Assembly (NCBI GenBank): GCA_904066235.2
Contig: CAJFCV020000002.1
Span: 496,001 to 560,000 of the forward strand
Source of the DNA: Bursaphelenchus xylophilus
Lineage: Eukaryota > Nematoda > Chromadorea > Rhabditida > Aphelenchoididae
DNA length: 64,000 nt
Direction of reading: 5' to 3'
Every line of letters begins with the position of its first letter. The first letter of the stretch is position 1. Positions 42,936 through 52,424 of this stretch are shown piece by piece. Made by a program: the position numbers and the translations under genes. The notes beneath the pieces were generated by a model. It ran no database searches, was not told where the DNA came from, and saw only the letters and a program-made list of their open reading frames with translations.

Positions 42936-44527
42936 AAATTTAGATTAGAGATTTCCGAAAAAAACATGGCGTTGTCTTGGATTTATCTTCAAAATAACTT
43001 CTGCCAAGTGTTATAAACCCTTCAGTTTCCATTTGCAAGATTTTGAGACCAGCTCTAACACAATGTCACCATTTTTCCGGCATTATAACCATTCTGAATA
43101 TATGGTCCTATGCTTCTTGTAAACGCCTAAAATATATCTGTTATATAACACAATTTCTTTGCCTTATCTGTATATACCGAACACCAATCACAATGAACAT
43201 CTTTCTGCTTGTTGTTTGCCCTCAATCAAAGTGCAATTACTCCTGTGTATTAATTAAGATCAAATTTCTCCATTTTATTACATAATAAAACTTTTATCGA
43301 GAATTTTTTCATCCAATATTAACTCTGGTCAGCGCATTCTACAAGTATTTACGACCGTTCCATTGAGTGCACGGCTTTATCAGTCCTCTTTTGTTCACTT
43401 TCTGAACTTATCAGAAAGCGCTTGACGTAAGAAAAAATTCCGTGAAGGCTGTCTGGAGAATTTAACTTTCAAAGAGGCCGAAGTTTGAAAAAAAAATACA
43501 GAATTAGAAAATAGCGGAGGATAAAAAATAAAAAAGGTATGTCAAAAGGGAACAAGTGACGTTTGATGACAAAAAAATGTCCGACATGGACTGATTTTTG
43601 AAGTTTAAGTGTTATAGATCAATATTTGAAAATTTTATCCCGCCTTTTCAGGGATGGGACTGTCTAAGCGGCCACATACCTGGGACAATTCGGACCCTGC
43701 AAAAAGAATTTTTCGGATATCTTGATTCAGTGTCAAGAGATCCACAAAAACTTTAAGGCGCATTTCTTGGAACACCCTGTATGTGTAAGATGCTCATAAA
43801 CATATATTGAAGACTGTGCACTGCTATTACAATTTTTATGGACAGATCATCCATAAATGTAACTAATTGTTTGCGTCCGCGCACAGAGCTTAATTTTTTG
43901 CGAAAAAAGTGTAGGACTCCCGGATATGTCCTCGAAACTGAAGTACAAAATCTGAGAAGACCATACTCTGGTTATACATACATATCTTGGTTGACACCCC
44001 CTTGGGGGACGAGTATATGACAATCAACGTCCCTAATATGAAACTCTTTGTGTTTGTGAAAGTTAATTCAAATTCAGCACCGTATTTTCTAAGCCATATG
44101 CCAAGCTTCCACCAGAGCAATCACATCCATTATGTGCATCAAAACAAACTTCAGACATGAGCTTTCTTTCCAACGCCTACAGGAAGAAAGCACGTTTTCC
44201 GACCACAATATGAAAGGTCATTACTAAAAATGGATTCTTGTCCGACCGCCTCTTCACAACGTGCAAGGATGCTTGATGTTTTGTCGTTGTTAATTCGAAC
44301 TATATAATCCCGACGAAAATTCGTCTTTCTTATTTTCAATCAACTGATAATGCACGCTTTGACCTCCAAAGATCAGGTGACAATAGAATTAAAAGTTTTT
44401 TATTATAAGGACAATCTTTTTTACCGTACGTCTTGTTTCTAATAAGAAAACGCAGTCATCGAGCATGAGGCATTCGACTCTCGACCGAAACACACCAGTG
44501 TCCACAAGGGCACACCCATTTTCTCGG
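42936..44527. other. Intergenic, one isolated transposon-end-like motif
   Basis: 43660-43790 contains GTCTAAGCGGCCACATACCT and ends GGAACACCCTG-TA, resembling the right terminus of the CAGGGTG-ended elements, but no matching left end was found. Frames at 43838-44339 are not recognisable. Confidence 0.4.
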
Positions 44528-44535
44528 CTTACAGC

Positions 44536-44976
44536 CAGAGATTGCCACGGCTCCGGAGCCGGCTCTTGGCTCCGGCTCTGAGCGGCTCCGGCTCCGAGCC
44601 GGGAGCCAGAGCCGGAGCCGGAAATTTTGGGGTCGGCTCCGGCTCCCGAGCCCAAAGTCGGAGCCAGGCTTCCCAGCGGTCAGAAAAGTAAAAATTTCGT
44701 GATCTTGTTAAACCAAATTGCTTGAAAAAAACTGCGGAGGATGTGACTTGACTGCAGAAACGTTGGCTGTATGATCTCTGGCACTAATAACTTTTATTTT
44801 CGGAAAAAAAATTTAAAAAAACATTTTACATAGGAGCCGGGATTCGGAGCCGGAGGCCTTTTTAAATTTTGCACGGAGCCAAGAGCCGGAGCCGGAGCTG
44901 CAAATTTGGCCTCGGCTCCGGCTCTGGGAGCAAAGAGCCGGAGCCGGAGCCAAAATTTTGACCGTGGCAATCTCTG
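44536..44976. mobile_element. Element F (hAT-like MITE), longer copy
   Basis: 441 bp, CAGAGATTGCCACGG and its exact inverse at the ends. Direct repeats CTTACAGC at 44528-44535 and 44977-44984. The interior consists largely of GGAGCCGGAGCC/GGCTCCGG words around an AT-rich centre. Confidence 0.9.
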
Positions 44977-44984
44977 CTTACAGC

Positions 44985-45221
44985 CGATGATTGATCCTCT
45001 TGTTCTTCCAAAACTTGCAAATGATTGATAAAAATAAAATAAAGAGGATTTGAAAGGAGTAACCTGTCATGTGATGGTTAAACCTTTGCTCGAATAATTC
45101 TAAGAGCTTAAAAAATCTTCAAGAATGTAAAACAAGCACCACAATTTTAGCTTGGGCTTTGTAAAGATCATCAGGATTTTTATGGCGTCTCCGATGTTTG
45201 GGCTCAAGAATTTCAAGTTGA
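44985..45221. other. Short intergenic stretch
   Basis: Nothing recognised. Confidence 0.4.
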
Positions 45222-45658
45222 CAGGGGAAGCATTACCCCAAGTGCGATGCTTAGATTTTGATGAAACTTGGCACAAATTTAGAATAATTTTTTCTAAGAT
45301 ATATGCGAGAATCCTAGCTCGCGCTTTGCAGAAACAACCGAGATTTTTAGATTGAAAGTCGGCGAAAATTTAGGACTTTTTGCCAAACTTCGGCACGAAA
45401 GTTGCCTATTTCCAAAGTAAAGGGTAATGTTTCCACAAAAAATCAATTTTTTCTAGCGAAATTATGGCCAAAAAGTGTTTTTCTCTTTAACCGCTCTCCA
45501 CGTTTAGCGTGCTCTCTCGGCAGCAAAGATCTTTCAATATCTCGGCGGCGCCTGCAAAGCGCGAGCTAAAACTTTCAGAAATTGAGATTTAGTCCATACC
45601 CGACGCGTGTGCAAAATTTGAAGATAATCTGAGCGTCGCACTTAGGGTACTTCCCTTG
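45222..45658 (+). repeat. Family B MITE with TGA duplication
   Basis: CAGGGGAAGCATTACCCC to GGGTACTTCCCTTG, flanked by TGA. It ends about 200 bp upstream of the saposin-like gene's TATA box. Confidence 0.9.
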
Positions 45659-45851
45659 TGAGTAAGACGTAGGATGCACAATATCATTATGTACAAAAAA
45701 ACTCAATTTTTGCTATTAAACTTTTACTCTCGTCGTCCTAATCATCCTTCAGCCATCCCCTTTTTAAGTCATCATCCTGTTCAACAAACAGCATTTTCCG
45801 AAAAAATTCTTGAGTATCTGAATTCTCGTCGAATTTGGCGATAATGCAAGC

Positions 45852-45860
45852 ACTGATAAG
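45852..45860 (+). promoter_or_regulatory. GATA-type site upstream of saposin-like gene
   Basis: ACTGATAAG, 67 bp before the ATG. It matches the extended site bound by the C. elegans intestinal GATA factor ELT-2. Intestinal expression is an inference. Confidence 0.5.
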
Positions 45861-45873
45861 CCACGAACACCCG

Positions 45874-45880
45874 TATAAAA
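45874..45880 (+). promoter_or_regulatory. TATA box of saposin-like gene
   Basis: TATAAAA about 47 bp upstream of the start codon, correctly placed for a short 5' UTR. Confidence 0.55.
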
Positions 45881-45926
45881 CGAGACAAAAGACTGTCCTT
45901 TCGACACTTTTGACCTCAACTTTAAC

Positions 45927-46670
45927 ATGAAGGTTCTCTTCCTTGCCCTCGCCGTTCTGGCCACCGCTCAAGCCGCCGTCCTCGACCGCGAAACCGCCCT
46001 GCACCTGGAGGAGCTCCGATTGGAGTTGATCAGCGCTCTGGAAAAGAACTCTTTCGCTCAGCAGAACCCGCTGTTGGAGAATGTTGAGATTCAAAAGTTG
46101 GGCAAATTCCTGTGCAAGCCTTGCCAAGCGCTGTTCGAGTTGATCAAGGTCGAACTGCAGAACGCCAAGAAGATTGAGAAGGCTATTTTGTTGCCAACCA
46201 TCCATGTAAGTTGAGGGAGCTCGCTAGTTTTGCCCATTTTATCTTATTTTAGTCATCAAAATTTGGAACTTTTGTCATCAAAATTTGGGACTTTTGTCAT
46301 CAAAATTTGGAACTTTAGTCATCAAAATTTGGGACTTTTGTCATCAAAATTTGGAACTTTTGTCTTCAAAATTTGGAATTTTGTCATCAAAATTTGGAAC
46401 TTTAGTCATCAAAATTTTCAATAATTTTGTAAATTTGATAACCAAACCAATGTCAACTAGCATTTTTTTGATCTTATCTAATTGCCTATGCCCTGTAATG
46501 ACTTCATTTTTTAGAGATACTGCCATGAAAAGCTCGGCAAAATCGAGCAACTCGAGCACTTGTGCGCCAACCTCGCCGATGAAGCTCTTGCTCGTTTGGC
46601 CGACTGGATCCAAGAGGAATCGAACAAAATTGAGCCTGACCGTGTTTGCGTCTTCCTCCACGCCTGCTAA
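45927..46670 (+). CDS. Secreted saposin-like (SapB) protein
   Basis: Exons 45927-46205 and 46515-46670 join in phase 0 to give 144 residues. Signal peptide MKVLFLALAVLATAQA (about 16). A SapB-type domain follows, with the pattern C-x2-C (CKPC), a helix, CHEKL, then C-A-N-L, and late VCVFLHAC; the six cysteines fit three disulphides. Saposin-like proteins bind and perturb lipid membranes; nematode members include caenopore-type antibacterial effectors in the gut, and others have lipid-transfer roles. Which one applies is not visible. The coding sequence is noticeably GC-rich and C-ending at third positions, suggesting high expression, consistent with the tight TATA promoter and GATA site. The 309-bp intron holds a 22-bp minisatellite. 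AATAAA lies about 40 bp after the stop. Confidence 0.9.
46248..46420 (+). repeat. 22-bp minisatellite in saposin-like intron
   Basis: About eight tandem units of GTCATCAAAATTTGGAACTT plus TT, with G/A at one position alternating between neighbours (GGAAC, GGGAC). One unit is 21 bp. Confidence 0.85.
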
Positions 46671-47160
46671 ACAGTAAATATGTTTCATGTACAATGCAAT
46701 GAAAATTAGTAATAAATAAGGGATATTACTCATACAGATTATTTTATAAAAACATCCAGAGTGAATTGAGTTTTACAAAAATTTCATTAATGTTACAGTA
46801 CACCTACAGTACGCCAAAAAATTATTTTTTTTTCAAAAAAATTATTAGCCTTTTGAGTACTATTAGTGGTAATACTACAACTGGCCTGTCTTGAAACCGT
46901 ATTTCGTGCGCACAGTCTTACCAGCAGTGCTCCGTCCTCCCAAAAAAAGCAGCTTTACTTCATCAAAAACATGTTTCGTCGTATAAACGGTCGCCGCAAC
47001 CTGCAGCCCTCTCGGGCGCGAGCCGCGAAAATAATTTTGCTATCCTCAAAAGGAAAAATTCAATCTGACGTATTTTACCATCAAATATAGCTAGAAAGTA
47101 GTAAATTTCGTGAGAAAGAGACGTGATTTTTATTCAACAAAGATTATATTGTTTTAGATC
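46671..47160. other. Intergenic between saposin-like and SUMO protease genes
   Basis: AT-rich. CCTGCAGCCCTCTCGGGCGC near 47000 is a small GC patch. No gene is supported. Confidence 0.4.
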
Positions 47161-50100
47161 ATGGGAAAAATAAATTTCGTGAAGAAGAAACTGCGCATAA
47201 TCGAAAAAGGGCCTGCCAGGAACGGAAAAGTTTTGAAGAAGATGAGAGAATCGCCTGAACCGGATGCCAGACCTAAATTGAGCAAAAAAGTAAGATTTTT
47301 GCATTGTTTTTTTGAATTTTTGGTAATTCTGCCTGGTGTTGACTGTTATAACACGTTAATTTGTCTGAAGCAACTTAAATTAGCTTTACTGTGGTCTCAG
47401 GATTTTAAAAAATGTAAACCACTTGCGGAATTAGCAAAAAATCGTTCAAATTTGATCAAAATTTCGATCTATCATCAAGGATAACATAATTTTCAGTTTT
47501 TGACCTTGAACTCTAATTGTTTATTTAATACCCCGTTTCGGAGTAGTCTAGGAACTGTTACGTGACTTTTAGAACATGCATACGCTTCAGTAAGAACGGT
47601 AATAGCTCATCATTTTGTTGTGTGCTATGAACACTTTGTAAAACTCACGTAGATGGGGGTGCGGAACAAGATGAGGAGGAGATATTTAAGGCGAAATGTT
47701 TTTGATGTTCTAAGGGTGAGAAAGCACGTAGTCAGTTGTGATGATTACGACATTTGGAAAAATTGAGATCAAGGATAAAGTGGCTAGTATAACAAGTTTG
47801 ATCCAAAGTTCGGTAAATATTTTTTTCTGAAATAAAGAAGATGTCTAGATAAGCTTCTAATTGTCCTTGATAAACTTTGTAGCGATTAATTATAGCGGGG
47901 GGACCTGATCCAGAGGCAAAAAGCGTCCATTTTGCATCCGGGAAGTATCGAAAATGTGGCAAAATGCTTCCCTCTCCAAGTGAAAAAAACTCATTTTGAA
48001 GGATGTCCTTTAGAAATGGGAGTTTTTTCACTTGGAGAGGGAAGCATTTTGCCACATTTTTGATGCTTTTCGGATGCAAAATGGTTCGTTTTTTGCCTCT
48101 GGATCAGGTCCCCCCTGTAGCGGAAATGTCTAGATAAGCTTCTAATTATCCTTATTAAACTTTGTAGCGACTACTTAACTACTTACAGTTGTTTTCAGAA
48201 GTTACGAGTGAGAAATCTGTTAGAGGAAAACCTAAGACTATGTGATCCCGAAATCTTCAAAGAAGAGGCTTTGAATCAAACACATACCGATGATTTTTTC
48301 ACGCTCAGTCGATTAATTACCCCTATGACGCATCATTTCTTGAATTCTGGTAAGTTTATGCTATGATTTATGTTACACTTGACATTACACTTGGAAAAAA
48401 ATTTTTGTTTAGGTATTCCTTCTGAAAGTTTGATTGCAATCCGCGACATTTGGCGACTCCCTTCGAAGCCCACGGACACCAAACCATACAAAACTTGCGC
48501 CGGCGTTTCTCTGAAGAAGGCGGATATTTACACCTTGCGGATCGGAGAACTCTTGAACGATGAGGTCATCTACGCCTATCTGCAATTGATCAAAAAGCGT
48601 TCGGAGGAGGTTCAAGGACTCCCAAAAGTAAGATTAGTTTTATTCTTCCATATTTTTTCAATTTTTAGGTCTATTGTTTCAACACCTTCTTCTACCCCGC
48701 TTATTTTGAAGGCGGATACACTAAGGTAGCCCGATGGACGAAGAATGTGAACATCTTCGAGTACGACCTGGTCTTTGTCCCAATATTTCACGGCGAACAT
48801 TGGTCGTTGCTCATCTGGGACTTCCGCAACAAGTGTAAGATTTATTTGGACTCGTTGGAGGTCCCTGAAGGTGAAGATATTCGGACGTTGGCCACTATTT
48901 ACTTCAACATGACAGAGTGAGTAATTTGGAATTGCATTTCCCGCGTTTCGAGATTTTTTTCACATCGAAAATTAAAATTTTTTTCAAGTTGCATAGTGTA
49001 ATATAATTTTTTTAGCAAATACCTCAAAGACGAAGCCAAAAGCAGAGGAAAAGATCCTCGAGAAGTAAAAAAGCTCAAAAAAATTGTGGTGGTAAGTTTT
49101 TTTCAACAATTTTTTCTTCGAATTTTAGAGAAATGCAAAAAAATTTTGCTTCAGAACCGACCGATTCAAAGAAATGAGACCGACTGCGGGGTGTACGTTT
49201 GTTTGTTCGCAGAATATGTTGCAAGAGGCTGCACATGCTTCGACTTCTTCCATGACTTCATCTACAAGTTCAGAGCCAAGATTTGCCACGAAATTTTGGC
49301 CGAGAAACTGATGTGGACTTTAAATGGGCCGAGACCAGTGAAGCTTGTTCATGAAAATAATGGAGGAGAAGTTGAAAAGGAGGTGGAAGAACCGATGAAG
49401 GCAGAAAGCAGCAAAAATTTTGGAAATGGAGACGTGGAGAAGGAAAAAACACGAGAAATTGTGAGTTTTACCTAGTACAATATACAGGGTGCGCCAAAAA
49501 AAATGGACAAAAATTTTTTGCCAATATCTGGCTCTGGGTCAAGGTATTTGGGGAAACGTTTAGATGGAATAAATAGCGACGTTCAAGCAATATATTAGCG
49601 GTAAGAACGGAGGTATAACTTTATCTCAACTTTTTTCTTGGGAGTTCAAGTTGACCATGTTCTGATCGCAATTCTCGAAAGCGTGTCGTCTGGAAAGTGA
49701 GGCATAAATATTTTTTGAGGCGTCACGAAAACTTCAAATAAAAGTTCTCCAATTCGTTAGGATCTTTACTATCACATACATAAAGGAATAGTATTAGTAA
49801 CCTTTCATTTCAATACTATGGACATCCAAACTTGAGTAGCAGAGCATTAAAATAAAACCCGAAATTCCGAAAACCAGAAAAAATATTGTAGTGAGAAAAT
49901 GATGAGGCTTCGGGCAACTGTAAAGTTTTGAGTTAATTCCCGGCTGAGGACTTACTGAACACACGGATTTTTTGCTTTTCAGCGTCGTCATGCTTGGAGG
50001 TAGTGACAAAATTCCAAAAAAATGGACGAAAACCGGAGATTTTTCTTTAAAGATATGCTGCAAAGCTGCGGTTGATTCTACCTCGCTCAAACGGCACTTA

Positions 50101-51633
50101 CTATATAAATCTACGTCTGCTCTATAGCGTCAAAAAGTTTCATGCTGAAACCTCTGCTTTCAGCGGAGATCGGAGGGTTCAAACGGGGACAGGTGGGAGC
50201 CCGCAAAAGTACCGTGTCAGTGGCTTCTTTTCTTAACTTTCGGAAACACTGAAGCCGTGTCTTGCATCTCTCCGTTGAATCAACGCATGGCCCGCATAGA
50301 ATAGAATATGGGGGACATCTCATGCCGGTTTTTACAATTATTCTACCCGATAAAGCCGAGATATTCAATTTAGAAGCCATTCGTTCCAACGACCTGGAAA
50401 GATCTGGGTCAGTCCGATTTCTGAAGCTCTTCTTCAGAGCCGGAGCCTTTTCTGTTTTGGGTCTACCGCTTCCTGGGAACCTCTGGATGCTGCCAACATC
50501 CCTAAACATATATGAAGTCCGGGTGACAGTTGTACGGAGAGAACCACAACGACAAACAATTTTCTTCCGGGAAAATTCTTTAGAAAATAAAAACACATTT
50601 TGGTACCTCTTCGCATTTTTGTCCATATTGCAAAAATGTGAAGGCAAAGTAAAAAAGGGATTTAAAGGGTTTGCAAGTGACTGGTTTGTGGTCATAATGG
50701 TCACTTTTTCCCTACTCGTACCGCTTTTCGTGGCGAGACACAAACGTTTTTATTTTTGTCCATTTTTTTTGGCGCACCCTGTAATTTTTTTGATGAATGG
50801 AAGATTAATGGTTTCAAAATGTTGACATTTGATTGGTTGTTGTTTTTTAGCTTAAGATTTGTGGGTTTACTTTGTTTTAGATCAAAATTTCTAAAATTAA
50901 AGTTTTTGTCTAGTGTAATATAAATTTTAGGTATTTTTGGCGATTTTTTTATGTTTTTAGGGACTAAGCTTAACGTAGCGAGAAATTAGATCATTTATTA
51001 AGTTTCCTTTATCTTTTTGAATAGAATTAGAGTAGTTTTAACACCTAAAATAATGCCCAATCTTTTAATCTGTAGATTCACAGGAAGGTCCTGATCAGAA
51101 AGCAGAAGCTCAAGAGAAGCCCACAGAACCAGGAACAAGTGGAAAATGGCCAGAAAAACATTCAGAATCCAACGAAAAATCAAAATGGATTGGAAATTCG
51201 GAATCTCCAAGAAGAAAATCCGCGGACAGTTGCCAAATTCTCAAAGAAGGCGAAGAGGAGGAAGGTATCAGCATTATTGAAGAGAAAAATGCAGGAAAAT
51301 GTGAGCGAAGAAGAAGTTTCATTGGGAAATCTGAAGAAAATCGGAAAATTGAAGAAAAAACCTCGTCTGTTGACAACGGAGGAGCCCTTAGAACCGAGCA
51401 CGTCCCTCCAATCAAACGCCCGAGATCCGCAACAGAAGAGATCCTCGCAAGAAGGCGTCAGAATCAAGAAATTCCTCATAAAAAACCACAAAAAGTCGTC
51501 GTTACCTAAGGATGGAGATCAAGATGTGTTGGTGGTGGATGAAGATGGTAATTGCATGGAAAATGGTGAAGATGTAACGAAAAGACTTAAGAAAGTAAAG
51601 AAAAAATTATTTGCAAAGCCAAAACAACTGTAG
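47161..51633 (+). CDS. SUMO-specific cysteine protease, ULP2/SENP6-7 type
   Basis: Exons 47161-47289, 48199-48349, 48413-48627, 48669-48916, 49016-49091, 49155-49460, 51076-51633; all phases agree and the product is 560 residues. The C48 peptidase core spans about 110-340. LNDEVIYAYLQL is the SUMO-recognition entry, then FNTFFYPAYF and VARWTKNVNIFEYD. The catalytic His is in HGEHWSLL (about His209), Asp in YLDSL (about Asp226), the oxyanion Gln at about 278 and the nucleophile Cys284 in ETDCGVYVC. The TKV-x-RWT-x-VxIF block is typical of ULP2/SENP6-7 rather than ULP1. It removes or edits SUMO chains, normally nuclear. The C-terminal exon encodes a Lys-rich tail (residues 376-560) with KKAKRRKV and ending KRLKKVKKKLF, probable nuclear localisation. 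Introns carry a family A copy flanked by a 50-bp direct repeat and a 1.3-kb Tc1-like element. A 145-codon frame in the last exon is also open in another phase. Confidence 0.92.
47891..48119. repeat. Family A MITE in SUMO protease intron 1
   Basis: ATAGCGGGGGGACC to GTCCCCCCTG-TA. The arms are almost perfect complements. Unusually, a roughly 50-bp sequence (GTCTAGATAAGCTTCTAATT then ATAAACTTTGTAGCGA) lies on both sides. Confidence 0.85.
49485..50781. mobile_element. 1.3-kb Tc1/mariner-like transposon, degenerate
   Basis: Termini CAGGGTGCGCCAAAAAAAAT and its inverse, about 30 bp, flanked by TA. Inserted in the sixth intron of the SUMO protease gene. It holds a broken transposase frame on the minus strand. 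Confidence 0.85.
49794..50743 (-). pseudogene. Degenerate Tc1/mariner transposase
   Basis: The best frame, 50111-50743, keeps the helix-turn-helix and linker typical of the superfamily: DVGSIQRFPGSGRPKTEKAP, then SLERMASKLNIS with a following RII-VKTGM. Downstream frames (49794-50090) are shifted, and no continuous DDE catalytic domain is readable. Length is below an intact transposase of about 340 residues. It is a dead copy; mobility would need a transposase elsewhere. Confidence 0.7.
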
Positions 51634-51830
51634 CCACGGTTTCGTTAGCTGTTTTTACCAGTGTAATTTAGGTTATTTTAGTGTCATACGAGGAGAAAGG
51701 TATAATTTTTTTGTTGAGTTATTGTGGTTTATTGTTTTTTCCAACCCTTCTGGCGTTGGTTCCCGGGTGAATTCGTACATTTGCAGCTCAAAAGTATTGA
51801 ATTTTTTTTGATTTTTATTTTTTTTGACAC

Positions 51831-52073
51831 GAAGTGGACCTGATCCAGTGTCAAAAAACATCATTTTGCATCCGGCAAGCATTAAAAATGTGGCAAAATG
51901 CTTCCCTCTCCAAGTGAAAAAACTCCGGTTTCAAAAACGCGTCCGCTTTTTTTGTGAGAAGCCCTTCAAAACTGAGTTTTTTAGTTGGAGAGGGAGGCAT
52001 TTTGCCACATTTTTGATGCTTCCCGGATGCAAAATGGAACCTTTTTTGCCACTGGATCAGGTCCGTCACTGTA
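51831..52073. repeat. Family A MITE between SUMO protease and INTS15-like genes
   Basis: AGTGGACCTGATCCAGTGTC at left and GTCCGTCACTG-TA at right. It starts about 200 bp after the protease stop. Confidence 0.85.
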
Positions 52074-52424
52074 AATGGCAAATTTTTGTCAAAAATGTAA
52101 AAAAAAATTTGGAGTTCAAAGGAAATTTGTATTGCATATCATATTTATTGACTGTTTGTTGTGTTTCATTGCCGATTATTTTGTTTTGCCATTCAATAAA
52201 ATGTGCTGATATTGTACTTGATGATAGGTTAAATTTTTATGGTGAATTGATGATTCCAATGAATATATTGAAGAAGAAGGCGAGTAGTGGTGTGAAATGG
52301 AGGTACATGAGTGAATTTATCAGTTTTACGATGTAGTTTTTGTTTTTTACCTTATTTTAGTTGATCTCCCGGATCAGTTCGAAGTCCAAATTGGTAGCAG
52401 AAGTTGGTCTCAAATTGACGTTAA

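Noticed and set aside
45738..46205. 155-codon minus-strand frame
   Set aside because: Antisense shadow of the GC-rich saposin-like exon 1.
46248..46420. CRISPR-like regular repeats
   Set aside because: Units are directly tandem with no spacers, in an intron of a eukaryotic gene; it is a minisatellite.
50262..50825. 187-codon plus-strand frame
   Set aside because: Antisense to the degenerate transposase and includes the transposon terminus.
51824..52336. 170-codon frame between the SUMO protease and INTS15-like genes
   Set aside because: The first 80 codons translate a family A element and the rest is AT-rich without homology.
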